A program made the translations under genes and the position numbers. 64,000 bases of DNA from Branchiostoma floridae (Eukaryota > Chordata > Leptocardii > Amphioxiformes > Branchiostomatidae): the NCBI RefSeq assembly GCF_000003815.2, contig NC_049982.1, positions 14,547,931 to 14,611,930 on the forward strand, in the 5' to 3' direction. Of this stretch, positions 34,048 to 46,085 are shown piece after piece (position 1 is the first letter of the stretch; each line of letters starts with the position of its first letter). The notes beneath the pieces were generated by a model. The model was not told the origin of the DNA. It searched no databases and saw only the letters and a program-made list of their open reading frames with translations.

Positions 34048-36177
34048 GTTGATTATAGCAGCACTAGATAGATTTATAATGTTAACAAAAATGCCCTACA
34101 AACATCCATCGCAATAAACAATCTTCATACATACAGCCAGGCGAAAGGACAGACCACAAATACAACACACCTACAATAACAATCATTGATACTTAAAAAC
34201 AATAAAACCGTCGCCATGGTAATAGCTTTTATTGCCACACTTATTTGTTGTTTTTTTTTCAAACACAAAAAGGGAAACTTGATATGGTGAGTATTGATTG
34301 CAGTTGCAAAGGCGCTGTCGAGTATCGTTTGTTGAGAAAACTTTGGTAATCATTAACTTGTGCTGCAGGTACTTGTTGCCATGTTGCCATTATTTGCGAC
34401 GAATGAACTGCTGGTGAGGATAAATTGACCTTTAGGTATTCTATGGGGACACGTTACGTGTTGTTCCTTGTCCCTCTAATTCTGTGATATTGTTGTTACA
34501 ATTTTTGGACTGTGTTGTGTTGTGTACGTGGCGATGCCAACTTGTCTACGTGACACTCAGCGTATTCTTGTGCACACAGTACATTAAAAGATTGATCTAT
34601 CTATCGATTAAATGATTGATTAACTGCATTATTACAGTGCCGATGTCATTCTTTGCTTCCCCATGTAACGATGTTACATCCTTTCTGAGGCTTGTGATTC
34701 ACGGTACAGGCTAAGTGCAACGTTGCAAAACTTTCCGCGTGAGCACTAAAGCTTCTTATGTTCTAGGGGACTATGGTCGCACCACTTTTGCAGACCTGTT
34801 AATTGAGTTCGGTATATATCACAAAAAGACGATTAAAATGTGGCCCCTTACCTGTTCTACGTGTAGAAGACGGGCTGACGTACATCTGGACACCTGGGCG
34901 CATTGACCTTCAACACTTCCGTGTTTGGACCCAGCCATTGCTGAGTGAGGGGGGCGTTGTTAAAAAGGTAGATTAATCCTGGGAATATCTTTTAGTTCGT
35001 GTTGTGGACATCTTATCACTGCACTAGCTAATAGCGTCTTGTTTGTGATATATTATCAAACGAACAAACGTCACGTACAAATTGAAGACTGATGGAGGGA
35101 TGTATTAATTTCAGTATTGACAAGCACGTAAAGTTACCGTCATTCAATTCTGGAGTTCAAACGGAGTTTGACAGGGGTCGCTATTAACTCAGGTGTTCTT
35201 TCAAACATGAGAACAAACATAACCTAGCGACTCGAGACCATGGGTGGTGGATTTACTCATTCGTGCAGGCTCATGCAATTTGGTATAAAGCCGATATTCA
35301 TAGTTTTTATAATCATGTCTGCCCAGAATGAATTGTTGTTCTACGCTAAGCACGGTTGGATACTGGTTACAGGTGGTAAATGTATGACGTTTCCTGGGCC
35401 AAGACCACGTAATCCCGAGTGGTCGCGCGCTAGCTCTTATATTGCTGTGTGTCGCGCATGGCCTTTATCCGACTAGCGGGTGTGTCTCTGTGCACTGGGG
35501 ATTACAATATCTCCGCTTGGCTGATTACATAGAAGTCCTTTCCACAAAAGTCGAACGTTAACCCAGGATAGTAGGGACGATACATGTTCGATATCATAAT
35601 CAAGCGGCCTGAGGTAATATTTCGTCACTGATATTATATAACCATACGGTATATATATCACTGTTGTGTATTATTACTCGTGCTGGTGCATGTGCACAGT
35701 GGTAATATAGAAGGACTTCTCATGGGGAGTGCAACAACTACGTTTCGCTGGGACAATATTGTGGCTGGACTACGTACCTTATACCACCAGTTTTGTTGTA
35801 GTTCCGGGGTCATCTTGGGTATTGGTGAATGTTTGAAAAGACAGCTACCAATTTTTGTTGGATTGGTATACAATGGTTCATTTAACAGTCAAATAGTTGT
35901 TCTTGATTTATCTAGTTCCGTTTTTTTGCAAGGCCCTGGAAGATCTATGGCTATCTACCTTGCACTGATTTAATGCTACAAATCCACGTGACTCGTATTT
36001 GTGTCATTCCAATTCATACTACCGATATGGGGCAACCGATACGGGACCAGGGGACCAATTTAAGGCCTTGTGAACTGGTAGGCATTACAGACAGTATTCT
36101 TCGTGCCTATGTCAGTGGCGAAGATTATGCTAAGGGACCGTCAAAACGTGGTCACATTTAATGGTCAGATGGTACTA
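34048..36177. other. No gene recognised
   Basis: Upstream flank of the GAREM-like gene, then AT-rich intergenic DNA. Open frames at 35240-35476 and 35680-35973 (plus) have no domain or splice support. Confidence 0.45.
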
Positions 36178-36490
36178 ATAAGGCCTTCACACTGAAATCA
36201 AGCAGAACCCGTCAGGATGAATAATTTGCAAAATTCGTGCCACATTCCAAATGGACCTCATACATCATCACACGAGAGGCGGAATGAGCCGAAATGCCGT
36301 CTGAATGACAATTCTTGTACATTCCTGGACATTCGAAGTACATATTTATAAATGAAACATTCGAGACGTCCACAAGAAAGGGCACACATATCTGGAATAC
36401 AGTAAAAATTTCTAGAATACATTACAAATACTCAGGAAGACGGTATTTCGGCTGATTCCGATTCTCGTGTAAATGCCATGGGCCTTTATG
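36178..36490. mobile_element. TIR MITE with AAGGCC ends
   Basis: The left end AATAAGGCCTTCACACTGAA and right end ATGCCATGGGCCTTTATG are partly complementary. Interior words (ATCTGGAATACAGTAAAAAT and TTTCTAGAATACATTACAAA) recur at 29945-29985. No coding capacity; superfamily unknown. Confidence 0.5.
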
Positions 36491-39400
36491 TAGAAGTAAA
36501 CACCTGTACAGGTTTGACTGTAGTACTGATCATGACTGTCTTCGGGATTTGAAAGAGACAAAAGAGAAAAGTAAGTAGAATCTATGTGACGTGGGCTTTA
36601 CATTATCACTGATCCGCCTGTCTGTCCTTTCGTGGTTGGTCTCATCCCAGATCGTGTTACTTTCTGAATGGTCGTCCTTTTGTGTTTGAGTGCTACGGTA
36701 CAGCTGCACTGTATATATACATAGCGACTGAACAGGAGCATGGATCGGGCTGTGTACACAATGCCTTGTACGTCTAACACGCCTGGAACGTGATTTTGGG
36801 GCTGTTGTTTACAATGCCTTTGGTACCTGTAACCTGCAGGTAATTAGCAAGCCTGAGAGGTCTGCACGCCAGAATAGGATAAAGGTTACTAGCCTATGGT
36901 AATTGGTTGACTTTCTTCAAATCTCAATTGGTGATGATCGAAAACCCAGTTGTTGTTTTTTTTTTGGGGGGGGGGGGGGGCATGATCAATGTTATGAGAT
37001 GGGTCAAACTATTCGCTACGCTGCTGTAAGTGTCTCTTTATCTACTTTCAATTAGATGTTTATCAAAGCAGTCGTCACCTTGTGAGATGCAATTCTGCAA
37101 ACAAAATTTTCTTCCGAATCCTGATATCAATATCCTGGCATGGAAATGACTTGTGACTATCGTTTGAGATATGAAGGATTACACGGCAAATGGCATTGTC
37201 TCGCCGTCCCATTTATTAGCATCAATATCATACAAATCCCGTCAGGCAATTCCATAGAATCTGATTAGAATATGACAGTAACATATACAGCTGACACCAG
37301 TCTTTCAAAATACTTATAACACATTATCATAATTATTTATGGCACTTGACAAGACAGCTGATCAGACCACGAAAGATTTACAAAACAATTGTTTCAAATC
37401 TTACCGTACCAAATACACAAACCTTATATCATCATGAGAAATCAAAGTTTTCCTTAGATACCATTCAAGACTGGCGACATCACAACGTTTTGTATCACCA
37501 GTCAACAAATAACAGTTACAGAAAATCAAAGCTATCGGATATACTATTTGCGTAATATGTGTATATACATTAAGTACATCATGACGTCAACCGTACATAA
37601 GAAACAAATACAGTGTTCAAAAAGTTCATCATCGAAATGGGTAACCACTGGAACTACATGTACTGCATTCTGCGTTATCAAGCAGCTGGCTTCTACATCT
37701 GACTTCACCAAATGGACATTTACATAGTTCACACAATTGTATGATTGTCATGACTGAAACATTCTCTATACTTAACACTATGAAAACATTCACCAATTTA
37801 ATGAAACGCTGTTGTATCCTAGTCATCCGCTGGTATTACAAAATGCGTTCTTACTAAGCAGCTTGTTATACCAAATTGAGTAATACGAATACTGGAAAGA
37901 GATGGTGGCTGTATTAATTGAGAGCTCTTATAAGTTATATACGCCAGTTGTTCGATGCAGCGTAATTTCTCAGTTCTCTGCCGTTATGTTTACTGCATCT
38001 TGGCGGACGCCAAGACCAATATAACTTACACCTATGGGAGTCTTCGCAAACGTTTGGCAATTATAAGTCGATGGTATCTCCGGTACAACGAGACTTAAAC
38101 CATCTCCTTGGCTGCGCCATGTATAATGCTGAGGGGTTCATATCTCTAAGATCTGTGGAACACCAGCAGTTGATTGACCGTACGCACAGGTAGTAAACTT
38201 TCTTCAAGCAGAAAAGGGAGGTATGTTTTATGCAATGTGATACGCATTGAAAAAAATCAATAGCTATTGTACAATTTACAGACACATGGTCTTCTGTGGT
38301 AATAACATAACACATTGAAAACGTCCCTCAGTACGCTTCCTGTATACAGAACATGGAGTAGTGGTACAGTACGTTCTAGCCTGGCATTGTTTTTCAACGG
38401 CTGACAGATGGAAGGTGCTAAAAATAGAAAATAAAACATTTAGCATTTTTCTGCTTTTAGTCCATCTGTTATTACTTTAAGGTTCATAATTTCTAACAGC
38501 AGCAGAAAATCAAAAAAAATCACCATTAGAGTGGACTCAACAGCCATTCATTGTTGCGTCAGACCCACTACAACCTTCTCTGCTGTAGCAATAAAAGGGC
38601 ACCACCCATTACCTAACATAACATTGGGGGTGGAGCACAAGGCTGGTAACTAAAGATGCTATTTTTGCACGCCCTATCATTATCAATTTGTGCACTATGT
38701 AAAGTATGCGTACGGTAAACAGTGCACGTGTTTTTTTTTTGTTTTCTTGACTTTATATCAGTAGTAATCAAGCTGGTGCTGAAGATTCCCCGACCCTCAC
38801 CATGACGATGGGACAAGGTGGAGAGATCAAACGGAACTGACCTGTGAAGGGTTCTCGAAGCTTAAGCTCATTAGTCAAAACAGATAGTCACGTTCATCTG
38901 CCTGTGTAAAACATGTGTACCGTTTCTGCCTTGACCTTTCAGAAGATGAGCCGTACAAACCTGTCCACATGTAACCTGAGAGCTCCCCACAGCGGGGCTG
39001 TGATTCTGTGGGAGTGCGTGCACTGTTCACTGCATGAACTAACACCTGTTTGTGACATGCGCCTTTCATCACATCCGACCTCGTTAGTAGATGAGGTGAC
39101 GTCAGTGAACTGTAGTTGGTCCGGATATTTACGCTTTCCCACTAATACTAATGACTTACGGTCGTCCGGGAAATTGGACGTAAATGTCAATGTGCTATGT
39201 TTTTGGAGTGGGTGCTGTCTGTGGCAGTGGTGGTTCCTACAGGACAAATCTTTGAAACTTGCCAACGTAGTTTGTTCTGAACTTTCTAATGTCCTCGATC
39301 CTGTCTACAGTGCGAGTCAGCTATCTGACAGAGAAAGCACCAGTCAGCAAATACTCCTACCTAGTAGATCTACCTTATACCTTCAAACCGATTACGTTGG

Positions 39401-40045
39401 TCAGAATCCCAATGCTTGCCTTGCGATCATCGTACGATTGCTAACCGAGGACATCTTGGGTACAACCCTGCAAAGTACAGCTGTCTTGCTACACAAAAGG
39501 CTGTCTTAGATCCTTGTCAGTGGTTGACTTGTCACAGCCTACTTGAAACTATTATCATATAGTGATATTAAAGCGTGCGGCGATTGCACGACGTATGTGA
39601 CCGCGGTCTAATCAGGACTAGTTTTTCAATCAGAAAAATGAAGCCATTTTGGCGTCAAAATGACAACCGGTTTAACCAATGCCAATGAGACGTAGTCATA
39701 TGGAGTCAAAACTACTTTTACAGAGACAGCAGGTTTTGTATTAGTATTGTTGATGAGTCCAACATCTAAGTGCCAAAAGGGTTTAGCTTTGACCAGTGAG
39801 TTCCTAGTCCAAGCACAGCTTCCCCAAACAAATGCTGGCATCCCCTCTGACACATAACCGCATGTGACGAAAACGTAACAGCAGAAACACGGGACGTTCT
39901 ACCCAATACTTGCTTGGAGATATATTGCACCTATAAACACTGTGCTGTATCTAAGTGGGTACTGGGTCAGAAAGTGTTGTCCAGAAGTGTTGTGATCCTT
40001 CTGCCCCACATGCCTTTCTGCAAGGATAGGTAACCCGAGACTCAC
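36491..40045. other. No gene supported
   Basis: Intergenic. Homopolymer runs T10 and G14 lie together at 36957-36980. A 198-codon open frame at 38913-39509 (plus) is unusually long for this AT content, but it shows no recognisable domain, signal peptide or splice context and overlaps open frames on the other strand. Confidence 0.4.
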
Positions 40046-40131
40046 TGAGAACAAAGGTGCTGGAGCTGGTAGGTCAGCCCGTGGAAGGGTATCGGTTTCC
40101 GCTAATGAGAGATCAGTGCTGTTCATCTCAG
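40046..40131 (-). CDS. Candidate orphan exon
   Basis: 86 bp, open, entered at phase 1 and left at phase 0. The acceptor is TTTTGTTTGTGTAG and the donor is TCA|GTGAGT. It would encode A-E-M-N-S-T-D-L-S-L-A-E-T-D-T-L and a Pro/Ala-rich end. The Met followed by an N-S-T glycosylation site could be an N-terminus. No partner exon or family was recognised. Confidence 0.2.
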
Positions 40132-41421
40132 CTACACAAACAAAACCTGACAACAACACCCTGCTTGTTGTGTCCTCATGTGGTTACCCATTATTGTTGT
40201 CTAACATGAACTCACTCAGTCTAAGGGCAAGGGACTCATTAATCTTCTTTTCGTGGTGGTTATGACTATAGTCTACCCTTTTTGCAAAGAAAATTTATTG
40301 AATGGTGTAGATATATTTAGTTCAGCAGGATTGGTGTAAGACATGTGTTTTTGACACGCCTCAATTGTTACTGAAATGTTACTGAAATAGGTCATCCCCG
40401 TTTCCAAAACAGAATTCAGCACAGAATCCTTTGCCTTTGTCCTGAGTGCTCTGATGTTTTGAAGTTTTTAGTCCATTATTTAGTATAGTCTACATTTGTA
40501 TGCGACTTGTTTATGAAGGATCATACTTCGTTTATTTTTAGACAACCATTATAATTGGTGTCACTGACACCTGACGATACAAATTCGGTTACCATTACCA
40601 AGACGCTTTCAATGGAAATCGGTCACAACAGTGGTCCGAATCACGATCAATAACACGTTAGATCTATCTAAGGTTTGTATCACTTACGAATAAGTAACGT
40701 ATTAAGTTTTCACCTTGCACGCAAACGGAAATGGAAAAAAATGCATTATTGCCCTGTTGCCTTATAGCAAAGAGGATCCTTTCGGAAAAAGAATGTATTA
40801 TTACACTGTCCCCGTGTCATGATCTGAACATTGCTACGCTATATGCTGCATTTTTTATGTTACCATGCATGTGAAAACAGAACTGGTTAAATCATTCAAA
40901 CAAATTTGAAGCAAGTTTGTACATGGAACCAGAAGTTTTGTTGAAACACATTTCTTTATGACTAGTCATTTGAAATACACCAATCCCCAATGTAGACAAG
41001 CACCCTCAATGACAATGAAAGTTACACATTGATTATTTGTTACATACTTCTGTGTCTTTACAGACAAATTTGCACACAATGATTTGATAAATAAGTCCCA
41101 AAAAATAAATAATATCTAAACTGTGTACCTGTTTCTTAGAAGTGCTGGTAAGCAGACACTTCATGACGTTAGAGTCACAGTAAGCACGTCACATTGTTTC
41201 CTACCTTGTACATTATTTACATGGTATTGCCGTCATCGTGGTGACTTGAAAACAATATCTCCCGTGTGGTTCTCTGAATGATGTCATTGACTCATGTCAT
41301 GGTCGGCACGGCGGAACCGATCTAGTGTCCTCGGCTCACGGCCGATAGACTAGCAATGTTTACTTCACTGTACGCCATCGTAGGTTCGAGTTTCAAAAGT
41401 CGCCATATTTTCCAAGTCGTT
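40132..41421. other. No gene recognised
   Basis: AT-rich intergenic sequence with no supported feature. Confidence 0.45.
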
Positions 41422-41583
41422 TCACAGATTTTCCCTCTTGACTCTGTGCTTTTCCTCTTCGTAGTCTTTCTTTGAGAGTTCGACTTCCTTGAGTCTGCTT
41501 GTAAGATCTTCTATAGACATGCTCTGACAATGCACTCCTTTAGGTTTGATAGACTCTGTCTTCACCACAGGTCTTTTAGGTTT
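41422..41583 (-). pseudogene. Small coding-like coiled-coil fragment
   Basis: 53 open codons between two stops. The C-terminal half is strongly helical and charged (S-I-E-D-L-T-S-R-L-K-E-V-E-L-S, then K-K-D-Y-E-E-E-K-H-R-V-K-R). The Lys/Glu-rich composition is unlike the random frames nearby. It could be a remnant of a retroelement ORF1 or of a cellular coiled-coil exon. No start, splice site or relative was identified. Confidence 0.3.
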
Positions 41584-41676
41584 TTATGCTATGATTCAGC
41601 TGTGCTTGTGTCCATAGCCGTTTGTCAATGGAATATGTCCTTGGGTACGCTCTCTGTCAAGCCAAGTCTATGTTGT

Positions 41677-41682
41677 TTTATT
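41677..41682 (-). terminator. Possible polyadenylation signal of the D1-like receptor
   Basis: AATAAA on the minus strand, about 210 bp past the receptor stop codon. Word match and position only. Confidence 0.3.
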
Positions 41683-41891
41683 CTATATCCACCGCTGATA
41701 TCGTCTAATGATAATGATGCTGTACTGGCAAATCTTACAATATACACACTCGCCTTCAGTCTTTGAAAATGTTATTGGCATTGGGATTAGATATGCCTCT
41801 CGGTTTTTCTATCGACCCTTGGGACCGTTGGTTAAAGTCTTAATGAGAGTCCAGCTCCCTTTCGAATTTCGCCTAAACTAAACGCGTTATC

Positions 41892-43076
41892 TTACGAACT
41901 TGACGTTCCCTCTCCGCCTTCTATGTCCACGTTGCCGTTAGCCTTGCCGTTGACGTCCCCGTTGACGTCCCCGTTGTGATGTTCTCCCTTCTTCTTTAGC
42001 CGCATCGCCACCGGGTCGTAGTTCAAGTCTGCGTGATTAGGTCCCATTGTCACACCTCTACACTTGTAACAACAGATCATCTTTACGAACACCTTTCTGA
42101 ACTCCTTGTTGAAGGCATAGATGATCGGATTGAAGCAAGAGTTGATCCACCCGAGCCAGGTCAGCGCGATAAACACTTCATCCGGCACACACCTGTCGCA
42201 GAACGGGTTCACAATGTTCACCACGAAAAACGGCAACCAACACAGGATAAACACTCCCATGATGATGCCGAGTGTCTTCGCCGCCTTTTTCTCTTTTGCC
42301 AGAGATATTTTCTTGCCACGTCGGTTGTTTTCCTGCTCTATCCGCCCTTCCAGAGCGTCGATCTTACGGGCTTGGTCTCGGGCTGCCTTGAAGATGTTGC
42401 CGTAGAACACGAGCATGATGAGGAGAGGAATGTAGAAAGATATGAGAGACGACACGATGGTGTAAGCAGTGCTCGCGGTGAAGATACATAAACACGGGTC
42501 GGCATAGATCGCCAAGGCTTCCGCGGACAGGTTGTCCCTGTACCAGCCCGCTTGGATGGGCAGGAAGGACATCACCAGCGAGATCCCCCACACTGTCGCT
42601 ATTAGTATGCCGGCAGTTCGTTCCGTCATGCGAGTGTGGTAGGTAAACGGGGCTGTGATGGCGAGGAATCGGTCGAACGCGATCACAACCAGGTTCAGGA
42701 TACTGGCCGTGGAGTTCAGCACGTCGAACGACACCCAGACGTCGCAGTAGGCGCCGAACGGCCAGTAGCCGAGGATGTCGTTGGTGGCAGCGAAGGGAAG
42801 GACGGTGATCCCCACGCTGAGGTCCGCACAGGCGAGCGATACTATGAGAAAGTTTGTGACGGTGCGCATTTTACGGTGGCAGGTGACAGCTAGGATCACC
42901 AACACGTTACCTATCACAGTCAGAAGGATGAGAATCACCGTGATCAGACCCAGAACGGCCTGGACCCCGGTACTGTACGGGTTGGCGGCGAAACAGGACC
43001 CGACTGGATCCTCGGTGGAGTTGGCGGTGAAGTTAGCGGTTGTCTCGGTGGGAGAGATTGTGGTGTTCGCCGACAT
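41892..43076 (-). CDS. D1-class dopamine-like receptor (single coding exon)
   Basis: Class-A amine GPCR of 394 residues with seven membrane segments, expected at the plasma membrane and Gs-coupled if it behaves like D1 receptors. Marks: glycosylation sites N4, N15, N19; TM2 S-L-A-C-A-D; C111; D118 in TM3 for the amine; TM5 serines S209, S210, S213 for the catechol; C-W-L-P-F-F at 279-284; N-P-I-I-Y at 316-320; C335/C336 for palmitoylation; and an N-G-D-V-N-G-rich tail. F-D-V-L-N-S-T-A-S-I-L-N-L and I-S-F-Y-I-P are the D1 wording. Oddly, the D-R-Y motif is D-R-F (135-137). The frame is open up to 43145, but a good acceptor (TTTTGCCTCTTGTAG) ends at 43105, so translation should start at 43076 in an exon starting at 43104. 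A beta-adrenoceptor-like ligand preference cannot be excluded. Confidence 0.92.
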   Translation of the reverse strand: MSANTTISPTETTANFTANSTEDPVGSCFAANPYSTGVQAVLGLITVILILLTVIGNVLVILAVTCHRKMRTVTNFLIVSLACADLSVGITVLPFAATNDILGYWPFGAYCDVWVSFDVLNSTASILNLVVIAFDRFLAITAPFTYHTRMTERTAGILIATVWGISLVMSFLPIQAGWYRDNLSAEALAIYADPCLCIFTASTAYTIVSSLISFYIPLLIMLVFYGNIFKAARDQARKIDALEGRIEQENNRRGKKISLAKEKKAAKTLGIIMGVFILCWLPFFVVNIVNPFCDRCVPDEVFIALTWLGWINSCFNPIIYAFNKEFRKVFVKMICCYKCRGVTMGPNHADLNYDPVAMRLKKKGEHHNGDVNGDVNGKANGNVDIEGGEGTSSS

Positions 43077-43103
43077 GTTGTTCGCCCGGTCCACTTGTGC
43101 TGA

Positions 43104-43118
43104 CCTACAAGAGGCAAA
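43104..43118 (-). promoter_or_regulatory. Splice acceptor of a 5'UTR intron
   Basis: CATTTTGCCTCTTGTAG|GTCAGC on the minus strand, 28 bases before the chosen ATG at 43076. It explains why the longer open frame to 43145 is probably not translated. The upstream non-coding exon was not located. Confidence 0.6.
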
Positions 43119-46085
43119 ATGTGAGGGGTAAGGACTGGAGAGCACTTGTAACCCAGGAGTAGGATTTCACTTTGTTACACGTTACCCCCCGGGCAGCTCT
43201 TTAGTAGGCAGGTGTAATATCTGCACTAAAAGAGCTTCCTGGCCTAGTGCCTGCAGCTACAATTATAACCACACTGATTGACACAAAGCCATTCTAAAAA
43301 TGCCGACCTTTCGTAGCCTGGGAGACATAAAAACAAACGCTCAAATAAAGTCTGCTGTCTTTAGCAGAGGTTTTCCATAACCTAGATTCAGGACCGTGTG
43401 TGCGGGGCAAGCCAGCGTTACATAGACACCACGCTTGGCCGCCATTGAAAGCTGAACACAGAAAACACAACTCCCCTACTTACGTGAGACGCAGAATAGG
43501 TTTAGCGGCCGTTACCTCTTCGCGCTGTTACATATAAATGGGACTGAGATGGAATTCTCTCAACAGGAATGAAAATAAGATAGAGCGCCTACAGACGGCG
43601 AACTGTAGGAAGCGTCTGCGGTAACGAAATGATTGATTCCGGAGACTATAATGGAGGTTAAAAGTTTAGAGCCTGAGCCCCTTGACTTGGAGCCCAGCAT
43701 TGATTTATCCAACACTGTGCTCTCCACAGCAAGCCAGATGAAGTTCCGGCTCTTTGTGTCACGGGGTGGGAGTGAAACCGTACAGTGCTGCGCGCACGTC
43801 ACAATCTAGTCATGTAACGGTCTTCTGGGAACAATTCCCTTTTAGTCTCATATGAAGGACACATGTGACGTGTTTATCCAAATCGGATTAATTTTCAAAC
43901 ACGATCGATAACAGGAGGTGAGGCTTTTTGGACGATCAGAGGTGGTATCATGTGTTATTTGGTTTTCCTATCTGTCCAATATTTACAAGTACAAGGACCG
44001 GTGGGATTCCTGCATGTATACGTCATTGTCAACAGCAAGACTGCAGTTATTTTCCATTTTCATTGTTACTTTGGGATTTACGCAGTAGTGATTTCAAAAG
44101 CAACATACAATATTACAAATACATGTAGTACTGTGTATTTTACGTGACAGGAATGTACCTTCAACCTGGTAAATTACGAGATGTGTTCCCGACATTGAAT
44201 AACGTCTCATTCTCCGTCTGCACATTCCTCAGTGCTCAATTGGCGCCCCTTAGGATACCCATGGGCCCGACTTCATCATAATGCGAACTCTACATCGGTA
44301 CAGCAGTAACCAGGGGAGGGGAAAGTCGTTTCCTTCCCACCAGACTCCACCACTCTAAGCCGGACTGAACGAGTATAATCTGACACATGACGACTCTCCG
44401 TTGCAGCTAAAGAAATGGTAGTCTCGAAGCAGATGTGTAGTTTGGGCAGGTTTTGGCTCTTTTCTGGCTTTGTTCCCCTACGTCATTTGTGTGAACCTTT
44501 CGTGGACATAACCAAAAGACCACCCAAAATACGCTAAACACGAGCCATGCAAAGGAAAAAAAAAAAACACAGCCAAACTACACATCTATTTGGAGATTAG
44601 CAAGGTATCTGATGCAGCATGAGGTTATCACAAACATCCCCGGCCACGTAAACACAAGCGATCTATTCTTTGAAACACCGCACCCGACAATTGAATGTTC
44701 ATCACATGTACAACTGGACTGCCAAATAACACAAAGTACGAATATAGATACGACTCTCTTACTGTGAGATACTGTATTCTGTTCAGAGCACCAGCTGTCC
44801 CAATGACAGGGCTAATCGATAAGCATTCTATCTCTTCAACTTTTCCTCATCCTGCGCCTCTGCACTTACCGTGTAGACTATAAGAGCAACACTGGAATCA
44901 CCTAAGTGCCCGCCAACTCCGAAGAAAACTGGCCGGAACACGCCCATCATTAATCATTTACAGGAGGCTAAGCCCGTTAATTGTCGGACGATCTTACATG
45001 TATAATGATATTGAAGTTTTGTTTTTCCTAATTACCTGTGACAAGCAAGATGAAAACAGGATGCATCAAGAAGTTATGAAAATAGAAAAAATTAATTTTC
45101 ATGACTTCAAAGAGCAAAAGAAAATGCCTGTTTCTGAAAAAAACTACTTAAGATGATAAACTGTGAGAGCAAATGGTCCCTTTATGTGAAGAGTCTAGAT
45201 ATCAATGGCTGTTGAATATGTATGCTTAGATGTCTGCACCTTTCTGTACACTTGGCGGAGATTTTGCACTCGCTGAGTGCTTCTGATAGTGTCATATGTA
45301 TTTCGCTCAAATGGAGCAAGCTGGGTTGTAGTGGAACTTTTCGAGCGTAATCCAACCTCAGGGGCTTTTTCTGAGGGCAGTATTTTAATTTTCATGAGCC
45401 AAGAATGCATGGTGCATTAGCGAGAGTGCCGTGTCGTACGGACTCAATATCCAGTCAAGTAATGATATCTTTCTGATATAAATTTACGTTGCAAAGGCAA
45501 TAGAGAGCAAGTAAATTGAGATCTGGGAAAACAAGTCCACTGTTTGGGAATTCAATAACATTATCGTTATCTTATCTGCAAACACATTAACTTCCGATGT
45601 CCTTGAAGATGTTCAATGGTGAGAAGGACACTTGGAATATCCACTTACAGCATAGATCCATTCAGACCAAACAAACCAAGGCTAAAACATACAGCTAGAT
45701 ACCTGACGCTCCATTAAACTACCCTTACCGTCACTGACAGTAAATACAAAGAGCCTGACGTTTTACTTACACCTCTCAGACTCTGACCTTGATGTTGGTA
45801 GATTCTACTGTAGTTCTATTTCAGGTAGACTGGGGGCTGCGGGAGAGCACTGCCCCCAGAAATATGAGTGCATCAGACATTATTCAGAACCAACAGTGGA
45901 TTCACTTTATCCAGACACTATCCCTAGAAAAATAGGACAATAAAAATCCTGCAACCCTTGATATCTGAAAAAAAATCTTCTGAAGTTGAAAAAATCAGTT
46001 AAGTAGGGTAAAAGTAAAGGAAAGAATGAAAGAAAAAGACATGTACATACATTTGCCTTCATGTTCTTCCCGTGCGCCCTACTGA
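43119..46085. other. Upstream flank of the D1-like receptor; no gene recognised
   Basis: Should contain a 5'UTR intron and promoter for the receptor, but no TATA element or exon can be singled out. The open frames at 43560-43802 and 45195-45410 (minus) lack domain support. Confidence 0.45.

Noticed and set aside
38913-39509. 198-codon open frame on plus
   Set aside because: No domain, signal peptide, splice context or family resemblance, and open frames overlap on the other strand; length alone is not enough.
42033-42491. Open frames antisense to the D1-like receptor (also 42636-42893, 42775-43131)
   Set aside because: Shadows of the receptor coding strand.
43077-43145. 23 extra N-terminal codons of the D1-like receptor
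   Set aside because: They cross a strong splice acceptor (ending at 43105), so they are mostly intron.
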